Shown: one piece after another, positions 8,968 to 18,000 of the stretch
Position numbering within the stretch: position 1 is the stretch's first letter
How the letters are laid out: every line of letters starts with the position of its first letter
Source of the DNA: Rhodoligotrophos defluvii
GTDB taxonomy: Bacteria > Pseudomonadota > Alphaproteobacteria > Rhizobiales > Im1
Length of the DNA: 64,000 bases
Reading direction: 5' to 3'
Assembly: GCF_005281615.1 (NCBI RefSeq)
Contig: NZ_SZZM01000001.1
Coordinates: 272 to 64,271 of the forward strand
The notes under the pieces: model-generated
The model's input: the letters and a program-made list of their open reading frames with translations, nothing else
The model's database searches: none
Told to the model about the DNA's origin: nothing
Made by a program: the position numbers and the translations under genes

Positions 8968-9401
8968 CACGCCGCCGTCTCCAAGCGGGATGAAGTCGTT
9001 CCGGCCTTGCGCTCCCGGAGCGCATCCAAGCTCCAGACACCCGGACCGGCTGCGGAAATATAGAGAAACAGGAAGCAATACAGCATCGCGGCTTCGCCGT
9101 GGTTGAGTACCGGGAAGAAACTATTCGAGCTGTGCGCGATGAAGTATGCGAAGGCCATCAATCCCGAAAGCAGAAATGCAACTGGGCGAGAAAAAAGACC
9201 AAGGACCAACAGAAGGCCGCCAACCACTTCAAGAACTCCAGCCGTGTAAAGCATCGGGTTCAGGGGATATTCGAAGGGCGCGGGCCAGCTGAACAGTTTC
9301 ATCGTACCGTGAGTGAAGAATGATCCTGCTGCAAAAATGCGCAAGACACTCAGAAGATGAGGGGCGTAGTCGCGGATGTAGGGTATCTGCAATGCGGGCA
9401 C
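8967..9401 (-). CDS. DoxX family membrane protein
   Basis: 144 residues with four membrane segments. 'LRIFAAGSFFTHGTMKLF' at the first helix and 'GVLEVVGGLLLVLGLFSRPV' at the second are hallmarks of DoxX/DoxD-like proteins. Members are linked to thiosulfate:quinone oxidoreductase or to redox and oxidative stress in other bacteria, but most are uncharacterised, so no substrate is given. A divergent TetR gene starts 673 bases away and may regulate it. The following SH3-protein gene overlaps or abuts the doxX stop, suggesting one transcript. Confidence 0.88.
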   Translation of the reverse strand: MPALQIPYIRDYAPHLLSVLRIFAAGSFFTHGTMKLFSWPAPFEYPLNPMLYTAGVLEVVGGLLLVLGLFSRPVAFLLSGLMAFAYFIAHSSNSFFPVLNHGEAAMLYCFLFLYISAAGPGVWSLDALRERKAGTTSSRLETAA

Positions 9402-9607
9402 GTTTGCCTCCAGGTTACTAGAGTTTTCGCTCTTATCTGATCACGAATACGCTATAAATTCTTGTTTTGTCGCATTTTCTTCGCGCGAACCAGACTCACT
9501 TAGCTTGAAAATGCTCTAGAGGGATTGGCAGTTGTGGTTGCGAAGCTTCACCGGTCCTGCGCCGTCAGAGCACGTCTTCTATGCGTATCGGCAGCTTTCG
9601 TATGTGA
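9402..9607. promoter_or_regulatory. Presumed doxX promoter region
   Basis: The 80 bases before the doxX start (9402-9480) are clearly AT-rich relative to the flanks and contain no gene on either strand, so they most likely carry the leftward promoter. I could not assign -35 and -10 boxes with confidence. Confidence 0.35.
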
Positions 9608-9832
9608 TTACCGTTGCGTGATAGATTGCATTGGCGATGCAGGCGCTGTTCCGAGCATCCTAGCTCGCCCATTCCACCGCAGTGCAGGCCTGACTGGTGC
9701 CAAGACCGGCTTGAGTGCGATCGAGCCCGCCGATGGCGGCGCAACCAGCAGCCCGGCTCCGCTGGCGAGCACAGCGCGACGTGTGACACTGCAGGCCTGT
9801 GTAGTCTCGGACCCTTCGTCTTCCATGGGCAT
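9608..9832 (-). pseudogene. Truncated Tat-signal protein fragment
   Basis: From an ATG at 9832 behind a GAAGAGGCG ribosome site, the frame gives a 74-residue peptide. Its first 30 residues contain a twin-arginine signal: polar N-region, 'TRRAVLASGAGLLVAP', then an Ala/Pro region. The rest ('VRPALRWNGRARMLG...') looks like out-of-frame coding sequence, so this seems to be the 5' end of a gene for an exported protein that has lost its remainder. Alternatively it is a chance ORF; the Tat motif is the only strong sign. Confidence 0.35.
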
Positions 9833-9994
9833 CGCCTCTTCGCGCTTCCAAGTTGGAGCCTTGATTGTGCTGCGAAAACATTGCGCCGAAAGCGGGACCA
9901 TGAACGCCTCGATAGCCGCAGCCATTGCGCGTTCCGTTGTGCGTGTTCACCGCCGCATTGACCAAGCGTACGAGCATTAGCACTCGCGCCACAC

Positions 9995-10041
9995 TGTCAG
10001 GATCTGACAATTCTTAGCATAATTGTCAGGCCCTGACAATT
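9995..10041. promoter_or_regulatory. Two inverted repeats, probable TetR operators
   Basis: Site 1, 9995-10009: TGTCAG-N3-CTGACA. Site 2, 10021-10041: perfect 10-base arms AATTGTCAGG/CCTGACAATT around one central base. They share the half-site TGTCAG, their centres are 29 bp apart, and they lie 34-80 bases before the tetR start. TetR proteins commonly bind such palindromes near their own promoter, so autorepression is likely. Control of the divergent doxX gene is possible but it starts 600 bases away. Confidence 0.75.
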
Positions 10042-10074
10042 GGGGTAGGTTCACAAAACTGAGAAGGATTTGGA

Positions 10075-10659
10075 ATGGTCAAGAGGGCAGAAAATGCGCG
10101 CGAGCGGTTCGAGGCTGCCGCGTACAGTCTTTTTAAGCAGCAGGGCTACGCCGCAACGACTGTGCCAGAGATTGCTGCGGAAGCCGGGCTGACGGAGCGG
10201 ACCTTCTACCGTTACTTCACCGACAAACGAGAAGTAATGTTCTGGCGAGCCGGTGATCACCAAGCCTCGATAACGAACGAAATTGCGAGAGCCCAGGCCG
10301 GCGTGCATCCACTGACAATAGTAGCGGACGCCTTTCAATCGGTCGCTCCCTTCATTGACGGCCACCACTCCATCGTAAAGCTGCGCCAGCTTCTGATATC
10401 AACGCATGGCGACCTGCAAGAGCGGGAACTGATGAAGCTGCATAAGCTCGCTTCCGCAATCGATCTGGCTCTGCAGCAACGGGGCATCCAGCCCTCGTTT
10501 TCGCGCGCCGTAGCAGAGATAGGCGCGGCCATCTGGAAAGTTGCACTGGAGAACTGGCACGCCGACGAAACAGAGAAGCCCTTTTCAAGTCACGTGCAGG
10601 CGGCTCTTACCGAATTCAAGCAGGCCTGCACCAAGTCGCAGGCCATCAAAGGCCGGTGA
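10075..10659 (+). CDS. TetR/AcrR family transcriptional regulator
   Basis: 194 residues. The N-terminal helix-turn-helix is typical of the family: 'ARERFEAAAYSLFKQQGYAATTVPEIAAEAGLTERTFYRYF' in outline, with the recognition helix 'LTERTFYRYF' near residues 40-50. The C-terminal ligand and dimer domain is divergent, so the inducer is unknown. The ATG follows a GAAGGA ribosome site. Two matching inverted repeats lie immediately upstream (9995-10041) and are the likely operators. Confidence 0.92.
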   Translation: MVKRAENARERFEAAAYSLFKQQGYAATTVPEIAAEAGLTERTFYRYFTDKREVMFWRAGDHQASITNEIARAQAGVHPLTIVADAFQSVAPFIDGHHSIVKLRQLLISTHGDLQERELMKLHKLASAIDLALQQRGIQPSFSRAVAEIGAAIWKVALENWHADETEKPFSSHVQAALTEFKQACTKSQAIKGR

Positions 10660-10746
10660 GCCCGTCATATTTCTGGTCAAAGGACGCCTAAGCGAGTTGC
10701 TTGGTCACGATGCGTTCCGCAGCGCCAAGGTCTGCGGGGAGGCTGA

Positions 10747-10767
10747 TGGTAGCGGAGGACCGCTACC
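10747..10767. repeat. Hairpin that repeats 13 bases of the tRNA-Met 3' end
   Basis: Arms GGTAGCGG (10748-10755) and CCGCTACC (10760-10767) enclose AGGA, giving a short hairpin between the convergent tetR and hflC genes. No T-run follows, so a terminator role is weak. The 13 bases TGGTAGCGGAGGA (10747-10759) are identical to plus-strand bases 39695-39707, the CCA end of the tRNA-Met gene. This may be chance or an integration scar. Confidence 0.45.
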
Positions 10768-10840
10768 GCCAATACAGTGCTGCAATCGAGTTCATGTGTT
10801 GACGACCCAAAGAGTAGACCAACCGCAAAGCAAGGACATT

Positions 10841-11872
10841 TCAGCGGAGCGCGCCACGTGCGACCTCGCCGCCATTTGACGGCTCCTTGCCAGTGGCGTC
10901 GACCGTGTTACCGGGATCCATGCCTTTGAGGAATTTGAAGAGTTCGCTATCCGTGGACAGGACAAGCGTCGTGTTCTCAGAAATCATCGCCTTGTACGAC
11001 TGCATGGTTCGCGTGAATTCGTAGAACGCCACCGATGCAGGAGTTTGATTGTAAGCCCTCGCGTAGATTTCGGTGGCTTTCGCGTCGGCAAGGCCCCTGA
11101 TCTCTTCGACCTCGCGATAGGCTTCCGACTGAATCTTGTTCAGGTCGCGGACGCGGTTGCCGCGGATTCTGGCTGCCTCGCCGTTGCCCTCCGACAAAAA
11201 GCGCTCCGCGATCTGACGGCGCTCGCTGATCATGCGGTCGTAGATCTTGGGTCGGACGCTTTCATTGTAGTTGATCCGCTTGAACCGAATATCGAGCGAT
11301 TCGATACCGAACACCCGAACCTTGTCGGCCGCGGCAGTGAAGATCTCTTCTTCGACCAGTTTGCGCCCCTTCTGAATCGGCACGAGAGATCCAATATCCT
11401 GCTCTCGTTCCGCCTCGGTCAGGAGCGCGTCGCGCAGGGGCTCGCGATCTTTGGTGGTTCGGATGATCTCGATCAATTCGTGCTTGGCGACGGCGTTGCG
11501 GGTTTCACTGCCGAGGATGTCGTCGAGACGGGACTGGGCGCTGCGCTCATCATGCAATCGGAGAAAATACTGGAGGGGATCGGTGATCCGCCAACGGGCG
11601 AAGAGATCAACCGAGATATAGAGCTTGTCCTTGGTCGGCATGTCCGACGGGTTGCCGTCCCATTCGAGGACCCGCCGGTCGATCGGATTGACTACCTGGA
11701 TGAAGGGCATCTTGAATTTCAGGCCGGCTGTGGTCACCGGGTCGCCAATGGGCCTGCCGAACTGGGTGATGATCGCCTGCTCGACTTCGCTGACCGTATA
11801 GATCGAACTCACCGAAACATACGTTCCAACGGCAAGGAGCCCCACGACGGCTATCACTGTTCCCTTATTCAT
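10841..11872 (-). CDS. hflC: HflC, band-7/SPFH protease modulator
   Basis: 343 residues. One N-terminal membrane anchor (about 4-22) is followed by a prohibitin-like SPFH domain ('SEVEQAIITQFGRPIGDP', 'GLKFKMPF') and a long Ala/Glu/Arg coiled region typical of HflC ('SEGNGEAARIRGNRV'). With HflK it forms a large periplasmic-side cage around the membrane protease FtsH in Escherichia coli and limits its action on membrane proteins. The start overlaps the hflK stop by four bases (ATGA), so translation is coupled. ftsH is not next to it. This pair lies in an accessory-looking block and may be a second copy in the genome. Confidence 0.94.
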   Translation of the reverse strand: MNKGTVIAVVGLLAVGTYVSVSSIYTVSEVEQAIITQFGRPIGDPVTTAGLKFKMPFIQVVNPIDRRVLEWDGNPSDMPTKDKLYISVDLFARWRITDPLQYFLRLHDERSAQSRLDDILGSETRNAVAKHELIEIIRTTKDREPLRDALLTEAEREQDIGSLVPIQKGRKLVEEEIFTAAADKVRVFGIESLDIRFKRINYNESVRPKIYDRMISERRQIAERFLSEGNGEAARIRGNRVRDLNKIQSEAYREVEEIRGLADAKATEIYARAYNQTPASVAFYEFTRTMQSYKAMISENTTLVLSTDSELFKFLKGMDPGNTVDATGKEPSNGGEVARGALR

Positions 11873-12933
11873 GGCCTCTCTCCCTGTGGCGAGCCGAGAT
11901 TGAGCAGCGGCAGAATGCTGCGTGTCTGCTCATCGACGATGATCTTCGAGCGGAGTCCGGGCATGACGTCCTGCAGGGTCTCGACATAGATGCGGCGGCG
12001 CGTAACCTCGGGGGCCTTGTTGTACTCCGTCAGCAAGGCACCGAACCGGGCGACATCGCCTTCCGCCTCATTGATTCTTTTCAGGCGGTAGCCATCGGCT
12101 TCGCGAATACGCTGATCCTTCTCGCCCTCGGCCAAGGGTATCACTTTGTTATAGTCACGCCGGGCCTCGTTGATCAGTTTCTCCTTCTCCTGCTGGGCCT
12201 GGTTCACCTCGTTAAACGATTCCTGTACCGGCTCAGGCGGATTGATGTTCTTGAGCTGGACCTGATCGATGCTGATCCCCATGGCGTATTTGGTCGAGAG
12301 CGCCTGCATCTTGTTCAACGCCTCGGACTCGATCTCTTGACGGCCGATTGTGATCACCTCGTCGACGGTGCGGTCACCTACGACCTCTCGCATGACGGAT
12401 TCGGAAACATAGCGCAGCGTTTCGCTCGGCTCGCGGACCTCGAAGAGAAATTTGACGGGATCCGAAATGCGGTACTGGATCACCCATTCCACCAACGCGG
12501 CGTTCAAATCGCCGGTCACCATCTGAGTCTCGCGCGTCGCTTCCTGTGGGCGGGGACTTTGAAACGGATCTGCAGCACCAGGGGTTGTGAAGCCAAACTC
12601 CTGTTTCAATTGCCGCTTGACGGGAACGATCGTTGCCGTATCGACCCCCAGCGGTATCTTGAAGTGTAGGCCGGGTGGAACATCCTTCAGGTACTTCCCG
12701 AAACGCTGCACGACAGCGACGGAGTCGCTCGGCACGGTATAATAGGCGGTCCATGCCCCCAGTGCGACAAGTGCGAGCCCGACAAAGATCAGCAATCCAC
12801 GCGGGTTGCCGCCGGGCATGAACTGTTTGAGTCCGTCCTGCGCCTGTCGGATGAAATCTTCGAGGTCGGCGCCGGGCTTGGTTCCGCCGCCCCAGGGGCC
12901 ACCTCTGCCGCCGTTATCGTTCTGGGATGACAT
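11869..12933 (-). CDS. hflK: HflK, band-7/SPFH protease modulator
   Basis: 354 residues. Gly-rich N-terminus ('GGRGGPWGGG'), a membrane helix near residues 48-66, then the SPFH domain ('SDSVAVVQRFGKY', 'PPGLHFKIP') and a helical C-terminal region ('EGDVARFGALLTEY') that matches HflK. It is the first gene of the hflK-hflC operon and has the usual order and overlap. The gene faces away from the NdvB block's small genes in sequence position but shares their strand, so it is downstream of them. Confidence 0.95.
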   Translation of the reverse strand: MSSQNDNGGRGGPWGGGTKPGADLEDFIRQAQDGLKQFMPGGNPRGLLIFVGLALVALGAWTAYYTVPSDSVAVVQRFGKYLKDVPPGLHFKIPLGVDTATIVPVKRQLKQEFGFTTPGAADPFQSPRPQEATRETQMVTGDLNAALVEWVIQYRISDPVKFLFEVREPSETLRYVSESVMREVVGDRTVDEVITIGRQEIESEALNKMQALSTKYAMGISIDQVQLKNINPPEPVQESFNEVNQAQQEKEKLINEARRDYNKVIPLAEGEKDQRIREADGYRLKRINEAEGDVARFGALLTEYNKAPEVTRRRIYVETLQDVMPGLRSKIIVDEQTRSILPLLNLGSPQGERP

Positions 12934-13106
12934 TATGGTATCCTTTCATGCCCGTGCACGGCATTGGTTCACGAACTCGGCCTGATGATGGGCGGTGCTC
13001 CATCATGGCCGCGCGATGCGCCACGTTTCGTGCGCGGGATGATTCATCACGCGTTCAGCGGAACTCAGCGCCTGCCGAAACCGCTCGGGAGCCTTGTCGT
13101 AAAGTG

Positions 13107-13325
13107 TCAGAACCGCTTGCCTTGCATCCAGGCGCCGACATCCAGTTTCGCCTGTTCATCTGTGATGCCGCTGCGCGTCTTGACCATCGATCCGAGCTGA
13201 CCTTCTGTCTTGATCGTCGAGCAATCGAAATTGGTCAGAAATGGCCACTTTTGCTGCGCGTCTTTCATATAGGCCTTCTTGCGCGCGATAGTGTCCGTGC
13301 TTTCGCCGCCTTGAAATCCGAACAT
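13107..13325 (-). CDS. Small conserved hypothetical protein
   Basis: 72 residues from the ATG at 13325, which has a GGAG ribosome site. The frame is open for 45 more codons upstream but that part is AT-rich promoter DNA with an implausible translation. The protein starts 'MFGFQGGESTDTIARKKAYM', then 'KWPFLTNFDCSTIKTEGQLG', and has no membrane segment. I have an impression of similar short alphaproteobacterial proteins but cannot name the family. It lies upstream of hflKC on the same strand. Confidence 0.65.
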   Translation of the reverse strand: MFGFQGGESTDTIARKKAYMKDAQQKWPFLTNFDCSTIKTEGQLGSMVKTRSGITDEQAKLDVGAWMQGKRF

Positions 13326-13652
13326 GATTGATCTCCGCGAGAGCGGGTGATTCCAAAACATTCCCGTAAGGAAAAAGAGTTTATGAAGCTGCTCTCTTGT
13401 TTTATATATGTATGAATTGAGACGATTCAAGATAGGATAAAAAATTATTATTGCGTACATGCAAAGAGATAATATTTGGATATGTTTTGAGTATCAAATT
13501 TACCTTTGATGAAATTTAATTCTATACTCAACTATACTCTATACTTCAGGTCTGCGCAACCAACGAGAATTCGACCATAAGATTGCGCCGGTCAAGCGCA
13601 TCATCAGCCCACCCGGCCTGACGCTGCGTTCGTTGAATTCGAAGTCGAGTTG
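13326..13652. promoter_or_regulatory. AT-rich gap with probable promoter
   Basis: The stretch 13370-13560 is the most AT-rich in this part of the window, with runs such as TATATATG and repeated CTATACT motifs (13530-13552). It lies directly upstream of the small gene starting at 13325 and downstream of the gene ending at 13653. No gene is seen. It most likely holds the leftward promoter for the 13325 gene and possibly hflKC. Confidence 0.45.
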
Positions 13653-14399
13653 TCAGGTTCTCCCTGTCTTTTGTTTCTTCGTGCGCCGCCTGGCGCCTTT
13701 CGAGTCGTCTTCCGACCTGTGCTGCGCCTCGGCGGATGAATGTCCTCCGATCGCTCCGCCCTCATTGTCCCACTGCTCGAGCGCCATCCGCTTGGGTGTT
13801 TCGGAAGCCGTAGGGATGTCAAAATTGATATCGAAGCCCGCGGAAGAAGCTTCGCTGGCAATAGCATCCAGAAGACCGTCATCCGAGATTTCGAGGTCGG
13901 GAAAGATGCGCCGTACCGCATCCAGCGCTTCCGATACGGCAAACGATCGGGTATTTTTCTGGCATTCGCTGAGAAATGCGCTGATCGCGGCCCGCACATC
14001 GGCGGGAATATGATGTGTCCTTCTTGATTCGTTCATGGCAGTGCTCTCAAGTCCAGCTGCGAGGTCGTCTGCACGCGATGATTTCGCGCTCACTTCAGCA
14101 AGTTCAGCCTCTAGCATTGAAATCCGATCAGCTGCCTGACGCATGAGGTGATCGGCATTGACGATGTAGCGGAGCGTGTTGTCGACTTCCGCATCGGCAT
14201 GCCGTCTTAGCTGGTCGATGAGGCGGTCCGTCGGCAGAAAGGAGAGATACGCCCTGATGCAATCCCGCATTCTTTCGGCCAATTGTTCGGAACTTTCAAT
14301 GCGCAAGTCTGAATAGCGCGAGGCATCGGAGCCCACGGCAGTTAGGTAGGCGGCCAGTCCAGCATCGAGCGCGCGCTCATCGAGGTGAATCGGGATCAT
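13653..14399 (-). CDS. Hypothetical protein, partly coiled
   Basis: 248 residues from the ATG at 14399, which overlaps the stop of the upstream gene (14396-14398) as ATGA. The protein is acidic and soluble with a heptad-like stretch near residues 80-125 ('DRISMLEAELAEVSAKSSRA') and a basic tail ('RRRTKKQKTGR'). The middle region ('DVRAAISAFLSECQKNTRSF') could be a helical bundle. I do not recognise a family. Translational coupling to the 14929 gene suggests the two work together. Confidence 0.6.
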   Translation of the reverse strand: MIPIHLDERALDAGLAAYLTAVGSDASRYSDLRIESSEQLAERMRDCIRAYLSFLPTDRLIDQLRRHADAEVDNTLRYIVNADHLMRQAADRISMLEAELAEVSAKSSRADDLAAGLESTAMNESRRTHHIPADVRAAISAFLSECQKNTRSFAVSEALDAVRRIFPDLEISDDGLLDAIASEASSAGFDINFDIPTASETPKRMALEQWDNEGGAIGGHSSAEAQHRSEDDSKGARRRTKKQKTGRT

Positions 14400-14929
14400 C
14401 TTGTGGATCCCACGCTCGAATGTTCCAGCGCCTCGATCGCCGTCCATATCGTTCGCACCCAGTGAACGGCCTCGAAAGGCTTGCCGTCATCCACACGTAC
14501 CCAGTGTCCGCTGCGGTCATCCGCACCGCAGCCGGGGACCCAAGAGATAACGGCCGTTTCGCCAGCGGCATTTCGGCCAATTAGTGTCTCGCCATCGTGG
14601 GGTGCGGCGGTCATCGGATGGATTGTCTCGGCCGCGTTGAACTCCTCCTCGGGTGACGGGAGCATGTGCTCTTGTCTGTGGGAGGGCGCGTCAGCTTCAG
14701 CCCTCCACCGGCGAGACGAACGATCGAGACTGTTGTTTAGGGAAATGTGTTTGGCCAAAAGGCTGCGCAAGTCCGCCTCGACCGAGATTCCGTCCGCAAA
14801 CGCGTAGATGAGCAGGCGCGCCTGGGCGGTCTCGATATCCAAATCGCGGTCAGGTCCGATGACTCGAAACTCGGTAAGCAGCCGTTCGATCATCGTCAGG
14901 TTGTCGGAAGTGAGATGGTTGGAAGACAT
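14396..14929 (-). CDS. Hypothetical protein with a Trp-rich C-terminal half
   Basis: 177 residues from an ATG with a strong AAGGAGGAC ribosome site. The N-terminal 75 residues are helical ('NLTMIERLLTEFRVIG...'). The C-terminal half contains 'IHPMTAAPHDGETLIGRN', 'ISWVPGCG', 'GHWVRVDDG' and 'AVHWVRTI'. This pattern of PxxDG and spaced Trp residues recalls short beta-rich proteins common in Rhizobiales ('...APRDGTWILA...W...'). No function can be given. It shares its 5' region with the micro-ORF at 25829-25903 (see the repeat entries). Confidence 0.65.
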   Translation of the reverse strand: MSSNHLTSDNLTMIERLLTEFRVIGPDRDLDIETAQARLLIYAFADGISVEADLRSLLAKHISLNNSLDRSSRRWRAEADAPSHRQEHMLPSPEEEFNAAETIHPMTAAPHDGETLIGRNAAGETAVISWVPGCGADDRSGHWVRVDDGKPFEAVHWVRTIWTAIEALEHSSVGSTR

Positions 14930-15008
14930 AATGTCCTCCTTAGGTCAGGGCTAGGGCGCAAAGGCCACCCTCAATCGACGGCGCCCGTGCAAGTTAACCG
15001 CCGACATT
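14926..15008 (-). promoter_or_regulatory. Leader/promoter element, copy A
   Basis: On the minus strand this reads GTCGGCGG (15004-14997), then CGATTGAGGGT about 20 bases on, then an AAGGAGG ribosome site and ATGTCTTCC. A second, diverged copy with the same order of blocks lies at 25895-25985. The shared blocks before the ribosome site may be a promoter or a leader RNA element. It controls the 14929 gene and its coupled partner. Confidence 0.5.
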
Positions 15009-15066
15009 TTCACCATACGCTTCTTCTGCGTTTGCCGCAAAGTGATTCAGTCGCACAATCGTCGAA

Positions 15067-18000
15067 TCACCTTAAATCGAGGCTGTGTTTGAGTCCGTCC
15101 AGCGGAACGCGCACATAGACTCCTAGGTTCTGCAAAGCCTCGTTGTCCATCACTGCGGACCATGTATCCGAACCTCCTTTCATCGTATTGTCCACGCGGA
15201 TCTCGTAGCGGGTTGAACCCACCTGCACGGTGGCTTCGAAACCCGGCCAGGCCGACGGGATACACGGATCAACAACGAGGAATTCACCCTCGCGCCGGAT
15301 GCCCAGAATGCCTTCAATACCCGAACGATACATCCACGCGGCCGAGCCGGTGTACCAGGTCCATCCGCCGCGGCCGACATGTGGCGCAACGGAATAAACG
15401 TCGGCGGCAACGACATAGGGCTCTACCTTGTAGCGTTCGCTCTCCTCGGGCGTAAGCGCATGGTTGATGGGATTGAGCAGTGCGAACAGATCGTGCGCCT
15501 TGTCGCCCGCACCCGCTTTCGCAAAGGCCAGGATCGCCCACATGGCCGCATGGCTGTACTGGCCTCCATTTTCGCGCAGGCCCGGCGGGTAGCCCTTGAT
15601 GTAGCCGGGGTCGCGCGGCGTCTTGTCGAAGGGGGGCGTGAACAGAAGTGCCAGGCCATCTTCACGGCGGATGAGATGCTTTTCCAGCGACGCCATCGCC
15701 GTGGCCGCCCGAGCCGGGTCGGCGGCGCCCGTCAGGATGGCCCAGGACTGGGCTATGGAGTCGATCCGGCATTCCTCGCTGTCCTTGGAGCCGAGCCAGG
15801 TGCCGTCGTCGAAGGTCGCGCGGCGATACCATTCACCGTCCCACGCGTGCGCCTCAAGCGCCTCGCGCACCGAGGCCGCGTGGGCCCGCCAGCGTTCGAT
15901 ACGGCTTGGGTCGCGACCTTCCGCCAATGGCGCGAACAGCTCGATGGTGCGCGTGAGCAGCCAGCCGAGCCAGACGCTCTCGCCCTTGCCGCCTTCGCCG
16001 ACGCGGTTCATGCCGTCGTTCCAGTCGCCCGTGCCCATAAGGGGCAGGCCAAGCGCGCCCGTGAGTTCGAGGCACTGGTCGAGGCCGCCGGCGCAGTGTT
16101 CGAACAGCGAGGCGGATTCGGCCGCCTCCGTGGGATGAAAGAAGGCGTCGTGCTCGCCTGGTCCAAGCGGTGGACCCTCGAGAAACGGGATGGTCTCCTC
16201 CAGAATGGCGCTATCACCCGTGGCATTCACGTAGGTCGCCGCCGCGAATGCCAGCCAGACGCGGTCGTCCGAAATCCGCGTGCGGACGCCTTGCCCGGAT
16301 TGCGGCAGCCACCAATGCTGAACGTCGCCTTCGACGAACTGGCGGCCGGCCGCACGCAGGAGATGGCGCCGCGTCTCTTCGGGCCTTGCGAGCACCAGGG
16401 CCATTCCGTCCTGAAGCTGATCGCGGAAACCATAAGCGCCGCTCGCCTGATAGAAGGCCGAGCGCGCCCAGATGCGGCAGGCGAGCGTCTGATAGAGGAG
16501 CCAGCCATTGAGCATGATGTCCATGGCGCGGTCCGGTGTCTTGACCTGGACCGCCTGCAAAAGGCACGTCCAGTGATCCGTCACCTCCTGGAGAACGGCA
16601 TCGAGATCGATTGCGCGATAGTGCGTAAGCAGCGCCTGGACCTCTTCCTGCGAGCCGCACTGCCCGAAAAACGAGACAATTTCGACCGTCTCGCCCGCGC
16701 CGATCTCGATCGTCTGCTGGAGCGCCGCGCAGGGGTCGAGCCCGGCACCCGTCGTCCCCGACAGCGGCAGATCGCTGGCGAGCGCGCGAGGCGCCGACGG
16801 GTTGCCGTAGCGGCCGAGGAATTCCGTCCGGTCGGCCGTCCAGGCGGTCTGCCGTCCGCAGAGGTCGGCAAAGGCAATGCCATCGGACGAATTGATGCTC
16901 CAGGGATTGCGCGCCAGCATCGCGCCGGTGTCCGCGTCGATCTCAGACACCAGGAAGGGTGCCGTGGCGCTGCGCGAGGTGCCGAGCACCAGCTCCGCAT
17001 AGCTCGTGACAGACAGGCGCCGCGGCCGGCCGGAAAGGTTTCGAAGGGTCAGGCGCGATATCTTGACGGGGTCGGACAGAGGTACGTATTGCAGGAGATC
17101 GAGCGCGATGCCGTTCGCCTCGTGCTCGAAGCGGCTGTAGCCGAAACCGTGGCGCGAGACATAGGTGCCGCCGCCACGGATCGGCCGGGCGGTCGGGCTC
17201 CACAGGTCGAGGGTCTCCTCGTCGCGGATGTAGATCGTCTCTCCGCTCGGATCGACGACGGGATCATTCGACCATGGGGTGAGCTGGTTCTCGCGGCTGT
17301 TTTGCGCCCAGGTATAGCCGTTTCCCTCCGCCGAGACCTGGAAGCCGAAACCTGGATTGGCGATCACATTGATCCATGGCGCGGGCGTGACGGCGCCTCC
17401 CTCAAGGATCGTCACATACTCCCGTCCGTCCTTATCAAAGCCGCCGAGCTCATTGAAGAACTCGAGCGGAGACGTGTGCGGCACTGAGGGCTCGGAGATC
17501 GGGCGCGCAGGCTCTTGCAGGACGGAGACGAGGGGTTGATCGACGGGTGCGTTCGGCACATGATCGAGATGCTCTTCTATCGATCCACGTCGCGCTGAGA
17601 GCGTGACACGGGCGATCGAATGGAGCCGGGCGCGCGCATCGGCGCTCATCAGATCCGCGCGAAGTGCAAAGACAGAGCCTTGCGCCAGCTCCAATCCGAA
17701 ATGCGGCCGCGACTGGCTGCTGCGCACAGCCGTCTCGATGGCGATCTGCAGATCCTGTGTATAGGAGGATGCGCGCTCGTTGACGATCACCAGGTCGACG
17801 GCGAGGCTTTTCATGCGCCAATATTCGTGAGCGCGCAGCAACTGGCGGACCTGGGCCATGTCTTCGGGATCGTCTATGCCCAGCAAGACGATCGGCAGGT
17901 CGCCGGAGATGGCGAGATGCCACAGGCCGGATTGCGAGCCGGCACCGCGGACAATTTCCTCCGACGGCGCCCTGTAGCGCGGGTCGGCGTAGAGGATGGG

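Noticed and set aside
11045-11989. A 314-residue plus-strand frame antisense to hflC
   Set aside because: HflC is clear on the minus strand; this frame only mirrors it.
15379-17487. A 702-residue open frame on the plus strand inside ndvB
   Set aside because: It is an Arg/Ala/Gly-rich shadow of the strongly supported NdvB frame and has no recognisable domain or ribosome site.
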